Of a stretch of 64,000 nucleotides of DNA, positions 9,162 through 18,250 are shown one piece after another. Below the pieces are notes generated by a model that was given only the letters and a program-made list of their open reading frames with translations, had not been told where the DNA came from and did not search any database. The stretch covers positions 62,001 to 126,000 of the forward strand of contig JAAVIC010000020.1 of assembly GCA_014799385.1 (NCBI GenBank), in the 5' to 3' direction. Each line of letters starts with the position of its first letter. The first letter of the stretch is position 1. This stretch comes from Oscillospiraceae bacterium. GTDB lineage: Bacteria; Bacillota; Clostridia; Oscillospirales; Ruminococcaceae. The translations under genes were made by a program, and so were the position numbers.

Positions 9162-10331
9162 ATGGCTAACGGCAATGACGAATTGGCTGAGTTCAGCTCG
9201 TATGAAATGGATGCTGTCGGCGAGATCCTCAACATCAGTATGGGATCGGCGGCGACAGCGGTTTCAGAGCTGCTTAACGCAAAAGTATGGATTACCACTC
9301 CGAAGGTCAATGTTGTAAAGGTTCAGGACTTAAACTACGATAACCTGGAGCCTGCAATCTGCGTTAAAATCGTGTATGTAGAGGGTCTTACGGGACTTAA
9401 TATGATGGTTTTGAAGCAGAATGACGTACAATTGATTTTGAATCAGTTGTTGGGAAATCCTTTGGTTATCGACCCCGATTTTGAGTTCGATGAACTGAAC
9501 ATCAGCGCGGTGAGCGAGGTTATGAACCAGATGATGGGTGCTTCGGCAACGGCACTGTCAGACCTTTTGGGTATGACAGTTGATATTTCCGTTCCAATGC
9601 CCTATATCATCGAGAACGCACGGTTTGGCGACCTGTGCGAGATGGATCCCGATGAGACCATCGTTGCGGTAACGTTTAACCTTACCGTTGACGGCGTTAT
9701 GGAGAGTGAGTTTATGTCGGTGCTGTCGCTGCAGCTCGCAAAGACCCTCTCCGGAAAGATGATTGAAAAGTTTGATGTGGAGGATGAGCCTGAGCCTGCT
9801 CCGGCAGTGGAAGCTCCCGCTCCTGCGGCTCCTCAGGCAGCACCCGCAGCGCCTGCGGCTCCCCAAGCGGCGCAGATGCCTCAGATGCCGCAGATGCCCC
9901 AAGGCGATATGTCGCAGATGTATCAGATGCCTCCGGCGGGAGGATATGGGTATCCGAACCAGTATATGGCGTATGGCGCGTATCCGCCGCCACCTCCGCC
10001 TCCCGTAAATGTTCAGAACGCGCAGCTGCACCAGTTTGACGCGATGGACTTCGGGATTCCCGCAGACCAGAAGGACAATCTGAAGCTCTTGATGGGCGTT
10101 CCGTTGGAAATATCCGTGGAAATCGGTACGGCGCGCCGCAAGGTGAAGGATATTCTTGAGTTCACACAGGGCACGATAATCGAGCTTGAACGTCAAGCGG
10201 GCGCGCCCGTTGACATTGTGGTGAATGGAAACCTTATTGCGCGCGGCGATGTGGTGGTTATTGACGACAATTTTGCTGTGAGAATTACAGAGATTGTCAA
10301 GTCTAAGTTTATGGACAGCTTGGGCAAGTAA
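9162..10331 (+). CDS. fliY: Flagellar switch protein/CheY-P phosphatase FliY
   Basis: 389 residues in three parts: a CheC-like domain (about 10-205) with both phosphatase motifs intact (D17, E21, N24 and S116, E120, N123), a Pro/Ala/Met/Gln-rich linker (about 208-290), and a C-terminal FliN/SpoA domain (about 300-389). FliY is a C-ring subunit that also removes phosphate from CheY. Unlike Bacillus subtilis FliY, it lacks the N-terminal CheY-P-binding EIDALL-type peptide, so CheY-P recruitment would rest on FliM. It overlaps no neighbour; cheY follows. Confidence 0.92.
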   Translation: MANGNDELAEFSSYEMDAVGEILNISMGSAATAVSELLNAKVWITTPKVNVVKVQDLNYDNLEPAICVKIVYVEGLTGLNMMVLKQNDVQLILNQLLGNPLVIDPDFEFDELNISAVSEVMNQMMGASATALSDLLGMTVDISVPMPYIIENARFGDLCEMDPDETIVAVTFNLTVDGVMESEFMSVLSLQLAKTLSGKMIEKFDVEDEPEPAPAVEAPAPAAPQAAPAAPAAPQAAQMPQMPQMPQGDMSQMYQMPPAGGYGYPNQYMAYGAYPPPPPPPVNVQNAQLHQFDAMDFGIPADQKDNLKLLMGVPLEISVEIGTARRKVKDILEFTQGTIIELERQAGAPVDIVVNGNLIARGDVVVIDDNFAVRITEIVKSKFMDSLGK

Positions 10332-10367
10332 TTACGCCTCATATTTTTGACGGTTGAACAGAGAACA

Positions 10368-10388
10368 ATTTGCAAACTAAATAAGGAG
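10368..10388 (+). repeat. Solo right end of the GCAAAT/ATTTGC leader element, upstream of cheY
   Basis: ATTTGC at 10368-10373 is followed after 9 nt by AAGGAG (10383-10388), the same right-end-to-Shine-Dalgarno layout as the full elements before fliQ, flhA, coaD, rpoB and rpoC. No left GCAAAT arm pairs with it, so I read it as a relic. Confidence 0.4.
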
Positions 10389-10396
10389 AAGAGATA

Positions 10397-10759
10397 ATGG
10401 ACAAGAAGATTTTACTGGTAGATGACGCGGCTTTCATGAGAATGCTTATCAAGGATACGCTGACAAAGAACGGCTATACAAATATCCTTGAAGCTGCAGA
10501 CGGAGCTATCGCGTGCGAGGTTTACGCGGCAGAAAAGCCCGACCTCGTGATTATGGATATCACGATGCCTAACAAGACAGGCATTGACGCGCTTAAGGAC
10601 ATCAAGGCGGGCGACCCGATGGCTAAGGTCGTAATGTGCTCGGCGATGGGTCAGGAAGCAATGGTTGTCGAGGCAATCAAGCTCGGCGCGATGGACTTCA
10701 TTGTAAAGCCCTTTAAGGCAGACAGAATTCTCCAGACTGTTAAAAAGGTACTCGGCTGA
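10397..10759 (+). CDS. cheY: Chemotaxis response regulator CheY
   Basis: 120-residue single receiver domain. The acidic pair D9-D10, the phosphoacceptor D54 (VIMDITMP), S82 (switch Ser/Thr) and K104 (KPF) are all in place. CheY-P binds FliM/FliY to change rotation. AAGGAG is 8 nt upstream of the ATG. cheA, its usual kinase partner, is not in this window, so the kinase gene must lie elsewhere. A short hairpin follows the gene. Confidence 0.93.
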   Translation: MDKKILLVDDAAFMRMLIKDTLTKNGYTNILEAADGAIACEVYAAEKPDLVIMDITMPNKTGIDALKDIKAGDPMAKVVMCSAMGQEAMVVEAIKLGAMDFIVKPFKADRILQTVKKVLG

Positions 10760-10778
10760 TTTACTGCATATTCCATTG

Positions 10779-10800
10779 GCGGGAAAATCACCCGCCTTTT
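10779..10800 (+). terminator. Short weak terminator-like hairpin after cheY
   Basis: GGCGGG (10779-10784) pairs with CCCGCC (10792-10797) across a 7-nt A-rich loop and is followed by only three Ts, so any termination would be partial. Confidence 0.4.
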
Positions 10801-10863
10801 GGTGTATTATGCGGTTTGAATGGTTGAATCAGGCAATTAATCACAATATTGGGAGGCGCTGTT

Positions 10864-11208
10864 TTGGAATATTTTCAGATGATAATGGCGCTTATTGGCG
10901 TGTTGGCGCTGGTGTTCGTGATTTTCTGGCTGATGAAAAAACTGAACCGCCGCATATCAATGTCGGACAGTCATAATATGCGCATTCTGGAGCGAATCAA
11001 CCTGGGTCCGGATAAGATGCTGCTTTTGGTGAGTGTATGCGGGAAGTGTATGGTGTTGGGAGTGACTTCCAATCACACCGAGAAAATCCTGGACTTGGAA
11101 CAGACCGAAGAGGAGCTTGTCGCGCGTCCCGAACAGCCAAACGGCGGGAATCCGTCGTTCGGTGAGAGTTTCAAGATAATCCTTGAGAATATGAGAAAGA
11201 AAAAGTAA
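10864..11208 (+). CDS. fliO: Flagellar biosynthetic protein FliO/FliZ
   Basis: 114 residues with an N-terminal membrane helix (EYFQMIMALIGVLALVF, residues 2-18) and a cytoplasmic part with ILERINLGPDKMLLLVSVCGK, the usual FliO core. FliO helps build the FliP ring of the export gate. I take TTG at 10864 as start because GGGAGG (10851-10856) is 7 nt before it; a TTG at 10849 would overlap that site. It lies directly before fliP, its assembly client. Confidence 0.8.
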   Translation: MEYFQMIMALIGVLALVFVIFWLMKKLNRRISMSDSHNMRILERINLGPDKMLLLVSVCGKCMVLGVTSNHTEKILDLEQTEEELVARPEQPNGGNPSFGESFKIILENMRKKK

Positions 11209-11221
11209 CGGAGGTACGGTT

Positions 11222-12133
11222 TTGATAAAACGTTTGTTTGAAACGGATAAAAGGCTGCTGCTGAAGTTTGCCGTTTCACTTTTTCTGACAATATTTCTCG
11301 CGGTGTTGGCGGTAAACCTGACGAGCTACGCGCAATCGTCCTCCGATGGGACGAGCACATCAAGCTCTGCCGATTCGGGAACTTCCGAATCCACGACCGG
11401 TCCCGGAGATTATCTTAACACCCCCGCCGAAGGTGTGGGACAGGACCCGGGTTCGTCATTGCTCCAACAAATAATCGGTGTGGACGCTTCACAGCCGTTG
11501 GAGGTAATCCTGCTGCTGACACTTATCGCGCTTGCACCGTCATTGCTGATTATGATGACTTGCTTTGCGCGTATCATCATCGTGCTGGGCTTTCTGCGAA
11601 GTGCCATGCAGACGCAGAACACTCCGCCGAATATGGTTCTTACGGGCATTGCGCTGTTTCTGACGATATTCATTATGGCACCGGTATTCGGCGAGATAAA
11701 CGAGGTGGCATATCAGCCCTACGCAAACGAGGAAATCACCACCGGAGAGGCTCTCGAACGCGCTTCCGTGCCGCTTAAACGCTTTATGTTAAAGCAGACG
11801 ACCAATGATGACCTCGAGTTTTTCGTGGAGCTTTCCAAAACTGAAGTTCCCGAAGATGGGCTTACAGATGAGTACAAGGAAAATGAACTGTCGCTGACGG
11901 TGATAATTCCAAGTTTTATGATAGGCGAGCTAAAACGCGCGTTCCAGATGGGATTTATGATATTCCTGCCGTTTTTGATAATAGATATTGTTGTGGGCAG
12001 TACGTTGATGTCTATGGGTATGATGATGCTGCCGCCCGCGATGATCTCAATGCCGTTCAAGATACTTGTTTTTGTTCTGGCGGACGGTTGGAATCTGATG
12101 ATAAGCTCGATAGTTGCAAGCTACAACTTGTAG
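11222..12133 (+). CDS. fliP: Flagellar type III export gate protein FliP
   Basis: 303 residues. A cleavable-type hydrophobic N-terminus (about 15-35) is followed by a Ser/Thr-rich extracytoplasmic stretch (about 38-70) and then the conserved FliP region with MMTCFARIIIVLGFLRSAM and the C-terminal GSTLMSMGMMMLPPAMISMP. FliP5 forms the core of the export pore with FliQ and FliR. The start is TTG at 11222 with GGAGG 6 nt upstream. fliQ follows after a structured leader. Confidence 0.92.
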   Translation: MIKRLFETDKRLLLKFAVSLFLTIFLAVLAVNLTSYAQSSSDGTSTSSSADSGTSESTTGPGDYLNTPAEGVGQDPGSSLLQQIIGVDASQPLEVILLLTLIALAPSLLIMMTCFARIIIVLGFLRSAMQTQNTPPNMVLTGIALFLTIFIMAPVFGEINEVAYQPYANEEITTGEALERASVPLKRFMLKQTTNDDLEFFVELSKTEVPEDGLTDEYKENELSLTVIIPSFMIGELKRAFQMGFMIFLPFLIIDIVVGSTLMSMGMMMLPPAMISMPFKILVFVLADGWNLMISSIVASYNL

Positions 12134-12170
12134 CTGCTCTAAAGTTAAAATGTTTGTTGAGTTTCCGCGT

Positions 12171-12244
12171 GCAAATCGCAAAAGCAGGTGAATGGAACGA
12201 AGTGAGGTTTGCCGGTTTTGCGATTTGTCAATAAAGATAAGGAG
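12171..12244 (+). repeat. GCAAAT/ATTTGC leader element (copy upstream of fliQ)
   Basis: Left arm 12171-12183 (GCAAATCGCAAAA) pairs with right arm 12216-12228 (TTTTGCGATTTGT), 12 of 13 positions. Ten nt after the right arm comes AAGGAG (12239-12244), the Shine-Dalgarno of fliQ. The inner 32 nt show only weak pairing. Element family member A. Confidence 0.7.
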
Positions 12245-12254
12245 TATTTAATAT

Positions 12255-12527
12255 ATGACGCAAGACGTTGTAATGGAGATATTCCGTGAAGCAATAATGC
12301 TGGCGTTCAAGTTGGCACTGCCGGTTCTGTTGGTGGCGATGATTGTCGGACTTGTGATCGCGATTCTGCAAGCCGCAACGCAAATTCACGAGCAAACGAT
12401 CTCATTTGCGCCGAAAGCCATCGCGGTAGGACTGACGCTGTTCTTTATGGCGCCTTGGATGATAAATGAGATACTCGATTTCGTGAACTTCATCTTCGAG
12501 AAGATGGCGCAAGTGCCTATAACATAG
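12255..12527 (+). CDS. fliQ: Flagellar export gate protein FliQ
   Basis: 90 residues with two membrane helices (about 15-38 and 52-75) and the FliQ motif ILQAATQIHEQTISFAPKAI between them. FliQ subunits wrap the FliPR core of the export gate. The ATG at 12255 is preceded by AAGGAG 10 nt upstream, supplied by the leader element described just before it. fliR begins 11 nt after the stop. Confidence 0.92.
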   Translation: MTQDVVMEIFREAIMLAFKLALPVLLVAMIVGLVIAILQAATQIHEQTISFAPKAIAVGLTLFFMAPWMINEILDFVNFIFEKMAQVPIT

Positions 12528-12538
12528 GGGAATAGCCT

Positions 12539-13315
12539 ATGTCTGAAATTTGGACGATAATCGAAACCAAGCTTATCGTATATGTGATGGTTCTGGCGCG
12601 CACAACGGGGATTTTTTCATTCAACCCGATATTGTCGCGTAACGGCGTGCCGAACACGATAAAAGTCGGCGCATCAATGATGCTGGCGGTGATAATGACC
12701 GAATCGCGGGATTTCGCGTACACAATGCCGATGGGTCTGCTCCCGTTGGCGTTCGATTTGGTTAAGGAGCTGTTGGTTGGCGCAGTTTTGGGATTTCTTG
12801 TAAATCTGATGCTTCAGGTGCTCTCAATGGCGGGCGAGGTTACGGATATGCAGCTCGGGCTTTCAATGGCAAAGAGCTACGACCCGACCTTCGGCAACGC
12901 GGGACTTTCCACGCAGTATTACAGCTATTGGTTTACGCTGTATTTCTTTGCGGTGGGCGGGCATTTGAGCTATATTAAGTTGTTTTCTGTGAGTTATGAT
13001 TCTATTCCGATTGGTTATAACTCTTTCAATATTAACATTCCGTATATTTTGGTTCACTACTTTGAAACGGTGCTTACACTGGGACTAAAGCTGGCGATGC
13101 CGATTATAGCCGCATCGCTGATTTCCGAGTTTTGTATAGGAGTGCTGATGAAAGCAGTGCCGAGTATCCATGTATTCGTGCTGAATATCCAAATCAAGAT
13201 GTTGGTGGGATTTGTGGTGCTAGCGGCAAGCTGCGGAGTGGTGAGCGAATTTATGAGCAGGCTTATGTCATTGATGTTCGAGAACCTCAACGGAATCGTA
13301 ACAACATGGACGTAG
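12539..13315 (+). CDS. fliR: Flagellar export gate protein FliR
   Basis: 258 residues, six predicted membrane helices, with conserved RTTGIFSFNPILSRNGVPN near the N-terminus and a GEVTDMQLGLSMA motif (about residues 101-113). FliR completes the FliP5Q4R1 pore. GGGGAA lies just upstream of the ATG. Followed by a short leader element and flhB. Confidence 0.92.
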   Translation: MSEIWTIIETKLIVYVMVLARTTGIFSFNPILSRNGVPNTIKVGASMMLAVIMTESRDFAYTMPMGLLPLAFDLVKELLVGAVLGFLVNLMLQVLSMAGEVTDMQLGLSMAKSYDPTFGNAGLSTQYYSYWFTLYFFAVGGHLSYIKLFSVSYDSIPIGYNSFNINIPYILVHYFETVLTLGLKLAMPIIAASLISEFCIGVLMKAVPSIHVFVLNIQIKMLVGFVVLAASCGVVSEFMSRLMSLMFENLNGIVTTWT

Positions 13316-13369
13316 ACAGTTTCTTGTGAAAGTGAGCCAAATACTTCAAACAAAGTTTAGGAGTGAGCG

Positions 13370-13412
13370 GCAAATTCCGCGCAGTACGGAATTTGCAAAT
13401 TGTAATAAAGGG
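13370..13412 (+). repeat. GCAAAT/ATTTGC leader element, shortest copy (upstream of flhB)
   Basis: GCAAATTCCG (13370-13379) and CGGAATTTGC (13387-13396) form a perfect 10-bp stem with a 7-nt loop. After 10 nt comes AAAGGG (13407-13412), the ribosome site of flhB. This copy lacks inner hairpins, so it may be the minimal form of the element. Confidence 0.7.
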
Positions 13413-13418
13413 TAAGTA

Positions 13419-14483
13419 ATGGCGGGAGAGGAAAAAACCGAAAAAGCCACCCCCAAAAAACGCCGCGATCAGCGTAAAGAGGGCAATGTTCTCCAGTCGA
13501 AGGAGATTGTCACCGCTGCGTCGGTGTTGGGGCTTTTCGCCGCGGTGAGACTGCTTGCGGGCTTTATGGTACGCAATATACTGGGTTACACCGCAACGGT
13601 CTACGAGGTCAGCGGCACATACGAGCTGAATCCCGATACGGTTATGCCGCTCATCGTGAATATGATGACGGTGTTTGTGGCAGTTGTCGGACCGGTTTGC
13701 GCGGTGGCGATGTTGTTGGGAATTATTCCCACGATTGCCCAGACGCGCGGACTGTTCACGATGAAAGCGCTCAAACCGAAATTTTCGCGTTTGAATCCGC
13801 TTGAGGGCATTAAAAAGATGTTCTCGATGCAGGCGATTGTCGGGGTTCTAAAGGGACTTATCGAAGTCGCGGTCATCGGGTATATGATTTTCAATGAGAT
13901 TCAAAAGCGTATGCCGACAATTCTGTCGCTGATGGACGTTGGGCTTATGCAAGGTCTGACCTACGCGGCGCTGTCGATTTTCGACCTGGTAATGCTGATT
14001 TGCGTGCTGTTGGTGTTCGTGGCGGCGGGGGATTTCCTGTTTCAGTGGTGGCAGTTTGAAAAGAAACTCAAGATGTCCAAACAGGAAGTCAAAGAGGAGT
14101 TCAAGCAGATGGAGGGCGACCCGCAGGTCAAGTCCAAAATCAAGCAGCGGCAGCAGCAGATGGCTCAAAGCCGTATGATGCAGGAGGTTCCGGGCGCGGA
14201 CGTAATAATCCGTAACCCGACACACTATGCCGTGGCTCTCAAGTACGACCAGGACAAGAACCGCGCCCCGATTGTGGTGGCAAAGGGCAAAGACCATCTG
14301 GCGATGAAGATTGTGGAAATCGCCGAAAAAAACGATGTCTATTGTATGGAGAATCCCCCTCTCGCGCGGACGCTTTATGCCGAGGTCGATTTGGGGCGGG
14401 AGATTCCATATGAACTATATGATGCGGTCGCCGAGGTTTTGACGGTGGTTTACCGCGAAAAGGGCAAGTCGCTGCACGCGTAA
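13419..14483 (+). CDS. flhB: Flagellar export switch protein FlhB
   Basis: 354 residues: a basic N-terminus starting MAGEEKTEKATPKKR, four membrane helices, and a cytoplasmic domain with the autocleavage motif NPTH at residues 266-269 (context DVIIRNPTHYAVAL). Cleavage within NPTH allows the switch from hook to filament export, triggered by FliK. The start ATG at 13419 follows a weak AAAGGG site. Length is normal. The gene lies between fliR and flhA as usual. Confidence 0.93.
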   Translation: MAGEEKTEKATPKKRRDQRKEGNVLQSKEIVTAASVLGLFAAVRLLAGFMVRNILGYTATVYEVSGTYELNPDTVMPLIVNMMTVFVAVVGPVCAVAMLLGIIPTIAQTRGLFTMKALKPKFSRLNPLEGIKKMFSMQAIVGVLKGLIEVAVIGYMIFNEIQKRMPTILSLMDVGLMQGLTYAALSIFDLVMLICVLLVFVAAGDFLFQWWQFEKKLKMSKQEVKEEFKQMEGDPQVKSKIKQRQQQMAQSRMMQEVPGADVIIRNPTHYAVALKYDQDKNRAPIVVAKGKDHLAMKIVEIAEKNDVYCMENPPLARTLYAEVDLGREIPYELYDAVAEVLTVVYREKGKSLHA

Positions 14484-14510
14484 GCCGGATGACTGCCTAT
14501 AAGATTTTGT

Positions 14511-14569
14511 GCAAAATGCGAAGCAATTTTCGTGGGCGCGGTTCGCAATTTGCTATTTAAGATAAGGAG
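14511..14569 (+). repeat. GCAAAT/ATTTGC leader element (copy upstream of flhA)
   Basis: GCAAAATGCGAA (14511-14522) pairs with TTCGCAATTTGC (14542-14553) with one mismatch; AAGGAG of flhA (14564-14569) follows after 10 nt. Loop of 19 nt without a clear inner hairpin. Confidence 0.65.
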
Positions 14570-14584
14570 TGAGAACAGAATTTT

Positions 14585-16681
14585 ATGATACGAAAAATAC
14601 TTGCCAATTCAATGGTTCTGTTCATAATTTTCATAATTCTTGCAATTATTATTCCGCTGCCTGTGATTATTCAGGACTTTATGATAATGCTGAATATCGC
14701 GTTGTCGCTGATTATCTTGATTATGACAATGTTCATAAAAGAGGCGCTGGAGTTCTCGGTATTCCCAACGGTGTTGCTGTTGTCAACGGTTCTGCGGTTG
14801 TCGCTGAACATATCTACAACACGATCCATCCTTTCGGGCGGTGGCTCGGGAAATATCAGCAACGTCATCAAGGCATTCGGCAACTTTGTAATGGGCGGTG
14901 ACGCGATCGTAGGATTTCTGATATTCATAATCATCGTATTGGTGAACTTTATCGTAATTACCAAAGGTTCGGAGCGTGTATCCGAGGTTGCGGCGAGATT
15001 TACGCTGGACGCAATGCCCGGTAAGCAGATGGCGATTGACGCGGACTTGAACTCCGGTTTGATAAACGAGGAGGACGCTAAACGCCGCCGCTCGAATATT
15101 CAGCGCGAGGCGGACTTCTACGGCTCTATGGACGGTGCTACGAAGTTCGTAAAAGGTGACGCGATTATGTCTATCATCACCACGCTCGTCAACCTTATCG
15201 GCGGTGTAATCATCGGTATGGTGCGCAACGGCGGCGATTTCGGCACGATTCTGAACACCTACTCACTGGCGACTGTCGGCGATGGTTTGTGTTCGCAGAT
15301 TCCCGCGCTGCTGATTTCCGTAGCAACGGGTATGATCGTAACCCGCGCGGCAAGCGATGACAGCCTTATGCATGACCTCAAGAGCCAGTTCACTGCGCAG
15401 CCGTTTGTAATGCTGATTGCGGGAATCGTGGTTATCGTAATGATGTTTATCCCCGGATTCCCGAAGATTGTAATGCTGATTTTGGGTGTTCTGCTGATTG
15501 TGGGAGCGATTATGCTGGAGCGCAACAAAAAGAAAATGGCAGAGCTTGAGCTTGCCCAACGTATGAAAGCGGAGCAGGCGGAGCTTGACAAACCCAAAAC
15601 GGACAACGACTACTACCGTGATATCGACAACGTTTTCAAGCTGTTGAATGTTGAACCGATTGAGATGGAGTTCGGATATTCACTGCTGAGGTTGGTTGAT
15701 GAAAAGAGCGGCGGAAATTTCATAGACCGCGTGGTTATCTTCCGAAAACAGTTCGCGATGGATATGGGTATGGTCATTCCGTCCGTGCGTATGACGGATA
15801 ATCCCGAAATCAACCCAAATATGTACATCATCAAGATCAAGGGTGAGGAGGTCGCGCGCGGTGAGATTCTGGTGGATCACTATCTCGCGCTGGACAGCGG
15901 CGATGTCACAACGCAGATCGAGGGAATCGACACGGTAGAGCCGGCATTCGGACTGCCCGCAAAGTGGATCTCCGAGGACAAGAAAATTATGGCGGACGTG
16001 GCGGGATATACGCTTATCGACCCCGTTTCCGTGATGATTACTCACTGGTCGGAGATTATGAAGAATTACGCCCACGAAATGCTATCTCGTCAGGACGTCA
16101 ACACAATGGTAGAAAATGTCAAGAAGAACAACCCGATTGTTGTGGACGATCTTATACCGAAGGTAATATCCATCGGATATTTACAGAAAGTATTGGCGAA
16201 TCTGCTTAAAGAGGGCATTCCGATTCGCGATTTGGAAACTGTTCTCGAAACCTTGGGCGACCATACTAACGTCCTCAAGGACATTGACATCGCAACGGAG
16301 TATGTTCGTCAGTCGCTGAAGCGCACTATCACACACCGCTTTGCCGAGGCGAATTCCTTGCGTGTAATCACGCTGGATACCCAGATTGAGGATATGATAG
16401 TAAGCTCCGTCAAGAAGAACGACCAGGGCAGCTACCTCGCAATGGCTCCCGATGTTATCCAGAGCATTGTCGCTGCGACAAATAACGAAATAGATAAAAT
16501 TAAAGATGTTATACCGACTGTAATAATTTTGACCTCGCCCGTAGTGAGAATCTACTTCAAGAAACTCACCGAGCAGTTCATTTCAAATATAACCGTGCTG
16601 TCGTACAGCGAGATTGACGCTTCGGCGCAGATTCAGGCGATAGGCAATATCAGCCTGACGGCGAACGTGATGGCGGGGTGA
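14585..16681 (+). CDS. flhA: Flagellar export apparatus protein FlhA
   Basis: 698 residues. The N-terminal half has about eight membrane helices with the FHIPEP-region sequence RFTLDAMPGKQMAIDADLNSG at about 139-159, and the C-terminal half is the soluble nonameric ring domain that docks chaperone-substrate complexes. The ATG at 14585 lies 15 nt after AAGGAG, which is long; no better start is seen. Normally flhF and flhG follow flhA; here fliA follows directly after 29 nt. Confidence 0.93.
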   Translation: MIRKILANSMVLFIIFIILAIIIPLPVIIQDFMIMLNIALSLIILIMTMFIKEALEFSVFPTVLLLSTVLRLSLNISTTRSILSGGGSGNISNVIKAFGNFVMGGDAIVGFLIFIIIVLVNFIVITKGSERVSEVAARFTLDAMPGKQMAIDADLNSGLINEEDAKRRRSNIQREADFYGSMDGATKFVKGDAIMSIITTLVNLIGGVIIGMVRNGGDFGTILNTYSLATVGDGLCSQIPALLISVATGMIVTRAASDDSLMHDLKSQFTAQPFVMLIAGIVVIVMMFIPGFPKIVMLILGVLLIVGAIMLERNKKKMAELELAQRMKAEQAELDKPKTDNDYYRDIDNVFKLLNVEPIEMEFGYSLLRLVDEKSGGNFIDRVVIFRKQFAMDMGMVIPSVRMTDNPEINPNMYIIKIKGEEVARGEILVDHYLALDSGDVTTQIEGIDTVEPAFGLPAKWISEDKKIMADVAGYTLIDPVSVMITHWSEIMKNYAHEMLSRQDVNTMVENVKKNNPIVVDDLIPKVISIGYLQKVLANLLKEGIPIRDLETVLETLGDHTNVLKDIDIATEYVRQSLKRTITHRFAEANSLRVITLDTQIEDMIVSSVKKNDQGSYLAMAPDVIQSIVAATNNEIDKIKDVIPTVIILTSPVVRIYFKKLTEQFISNITVLSYSEIDASAQIQAIGNISLTANVMAG

Positions 16682-16710
16682 TTTTTCATTAACTTCGGGA
16701 GGTGCGCTTG

Positions 16711-17472
16711 ATGAGTGACGAACTGCAAGTTCCCATATCCGAGCGGATTGCCGCGTATAGGCAGTCGCGCGACATTGCGCTCCGAAACGAAATTGTAATG
16801 CAGTCGATGGGGCTGGTACGCTCCTGCGCGCTCTCTATGCGGAATATGTATATCAAGTACGGAGAGGTGGACGATGTAATCAACGAGGGCGTAATCGCGC
16901 TGATGGACGCGATTGAAACATATGATGATTCCAAGGGCGCGAAATTTGAAACCTACGCGGTGCTGAAAATCCGCGGCGCAATTATCGATTATATCCGAAA
17001 ACAGGACTGGGTTCCCAGAAATATAAGAAAATTCGCGCGAACACTTGACAAAGCCAATCAAATGTTGTATAATTTAAGTGGGAGGGCACCCTCCACTGCC
17101 GAGCTTGCCGAATACCTAAAAATGGACGAGGATAAGCTGCTGCGGCTAATGGCGGAGTGCTCTGGAATGATGACGCTTTCGTTTGAGGAGCTGCTCTACG
17201 AGGATAATATCGATGAGCCGTCTTTGGAAACGCCCACCGACCGTAATATTATTATAGAGGAAACGCGCCGCGAGATTGCCAAGGCGATTGAAGAACTGAA
17301 CGAGCGCGAACGGCAGGTCATCACACTTTACTATTATAAAGAACTTAAATATTCCGACATAGCAAAGGCTCTCGGTATCTCCGAAAGCCGCGTATGTCAG
17401 ATTCATACTAAGGCTACGCTGTTGTTGAAAGCAAAGCTGGAGCCGTATTTCGGAAACAGGAGGTCCACATGA
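16711..17472 (+). CDS. fliA: RNA polymerase sigma factor FliA/SigD (sigma-28)
   Basis: 253 residues with sigma regions 2, 3 and 4: GEVDDVINEGVIALMDAIETY (region 2), KFETYAVLKIRGAIIDYIRKQD (region 2.4, sigma-28 type) and a C-terminal HTH ELKYSDIAKALGISESRVCQIH. It directs late flagellar and chemotaxis genes. ATG at 16711 is preferred because GGGAGG is 8 nt upstream; a GTG at 16702 and a TTG at 16708 are alternatives. Its stop overlaps the next start by 4 nt (ATGA), so the two are translationally coupled. No anti-sigma flgM is seen here. Confidence 0.9.
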   Translation: MSDELQVPISERIAAYRQSRDIALRNEIVMQSMGLVRSCALSMRNMYIKYGEVDDVINEGVIALMDAIETYDDSKGAKFETYAVLKIRGAIIDYIRKQDWVPRNIRKFARTLDKANQMLYNLSGRAPSTAELAEYLKMDEDKLLRLMAECSGMMTLSFEELLYEDNIDEPSLETPTDRNIIIEETRREIAKAIEELNERERQVITLYYYKELKYSDIAKALGISESRVCQIHTKATLLLKAKLEPYFGNRRST

Positions 17473-18233
17473 ACAGAGGATATTATTACGCGTGTAACGG
17501 AATGATAATGAGTCAGCGTATGATCGACTGCATCGGCAATAACCTCTCAAACGCGAGTACTGCGGGTTATAAGCGCGATACGTTAGTCACGAATACATTT
17601 GACGAGCATATGATTCTCGTTAAGCACCGCCAAGAGCTTTCCGGCTCGTTCAAACACCAGTTTGTGGACACCACATACACCGACCTCGAGCAGAGTAACT
17701 TTGAGTTTACCGAAAGCCCGTTTGATGTAGGAATTAATGGAAACGTCTACTTCAATATCGCGGGGTACAACGGTGAAACGATGCTCACGCGCAACGGTCA
17801 GTGGGAGCTTGACAGCGAGGGGTATCTGTGCCTGAACAATTCGGGGCGGATTCTCGGCGAGAACGGCGAGATTTACCTCGGCAACAAGGACTTTGTAATT
17901 GATGTGGACGGCTCGATTTACCAAAAAGTCACCAATGATGACGGAACGGAAGAAAGACAGCTTGTCGACCGTCTTCTTTTGAGTTACATAGATCCCGAGG
18001 GTGATGTTACGAAATTCGGCGCGAATATGTTTACGTCTGTGGACGCGCGCCCCGTTCCCGAGGGAACGCGGTATGAAATCATTCAAGGCGCATACGAGCG
18101 TTCAAACATCGACTGGAACTACGAGTTGACTATGATGATGAACTGCTATCGTCTGTTTGAAACCAACAGTAAAATTCTGCAAATGGCTGATAGTATGAAT
18201 GCAACTTCAAGCTCGCTGTGCAAGAAGGTTTAA
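17469..18233 (+). CDS. Flagellar basal-body rod protein, FlgF/FlgG (FlhO/FlhP) type
   Basis: 254 residues. N-terminal rod motif MIDCIGNNLSNASTAGYKRD (about 18-37), a middle domain with NGNVYFNIAGYNGETMLTRNGQW, and a C-terminal rod helix starting GAYERSNIDWNYELTMMMN. These mark the FlgF/FlgG family of distal or proximal rod subunits. I cannot say which of FlgF or FlgG it is. It overlaps fliA by 4 nt and is followed by a much longer relative. Length is normal for FlgF/FlgG. Confidence 0.82.
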   Translation: MNRGYYYACNGMIMSQRMIDCIGNNLSNASTAGYKRDTLVTNTFDEHMILVKHRQELSGSFKHQFVDTTYTDLEQSNFEFTESPFDVGINGNVYFNIAGYNGETMLTRNGQWELDSEGYLCLNNSGRILGENGEIYLGNKDFVIDVDGSIYQKVTNDDGTEERQLVDRLLLSYIDPEGDVTKFGANMFTSVDARPVPEGTRYEIIQGAYERSNIDWNYELTMMMNCYRLFETNSKILQMADSMNATSSSLCKKV

Positions 18234-18250
18234 TCAAGTTTTTGTGATGA

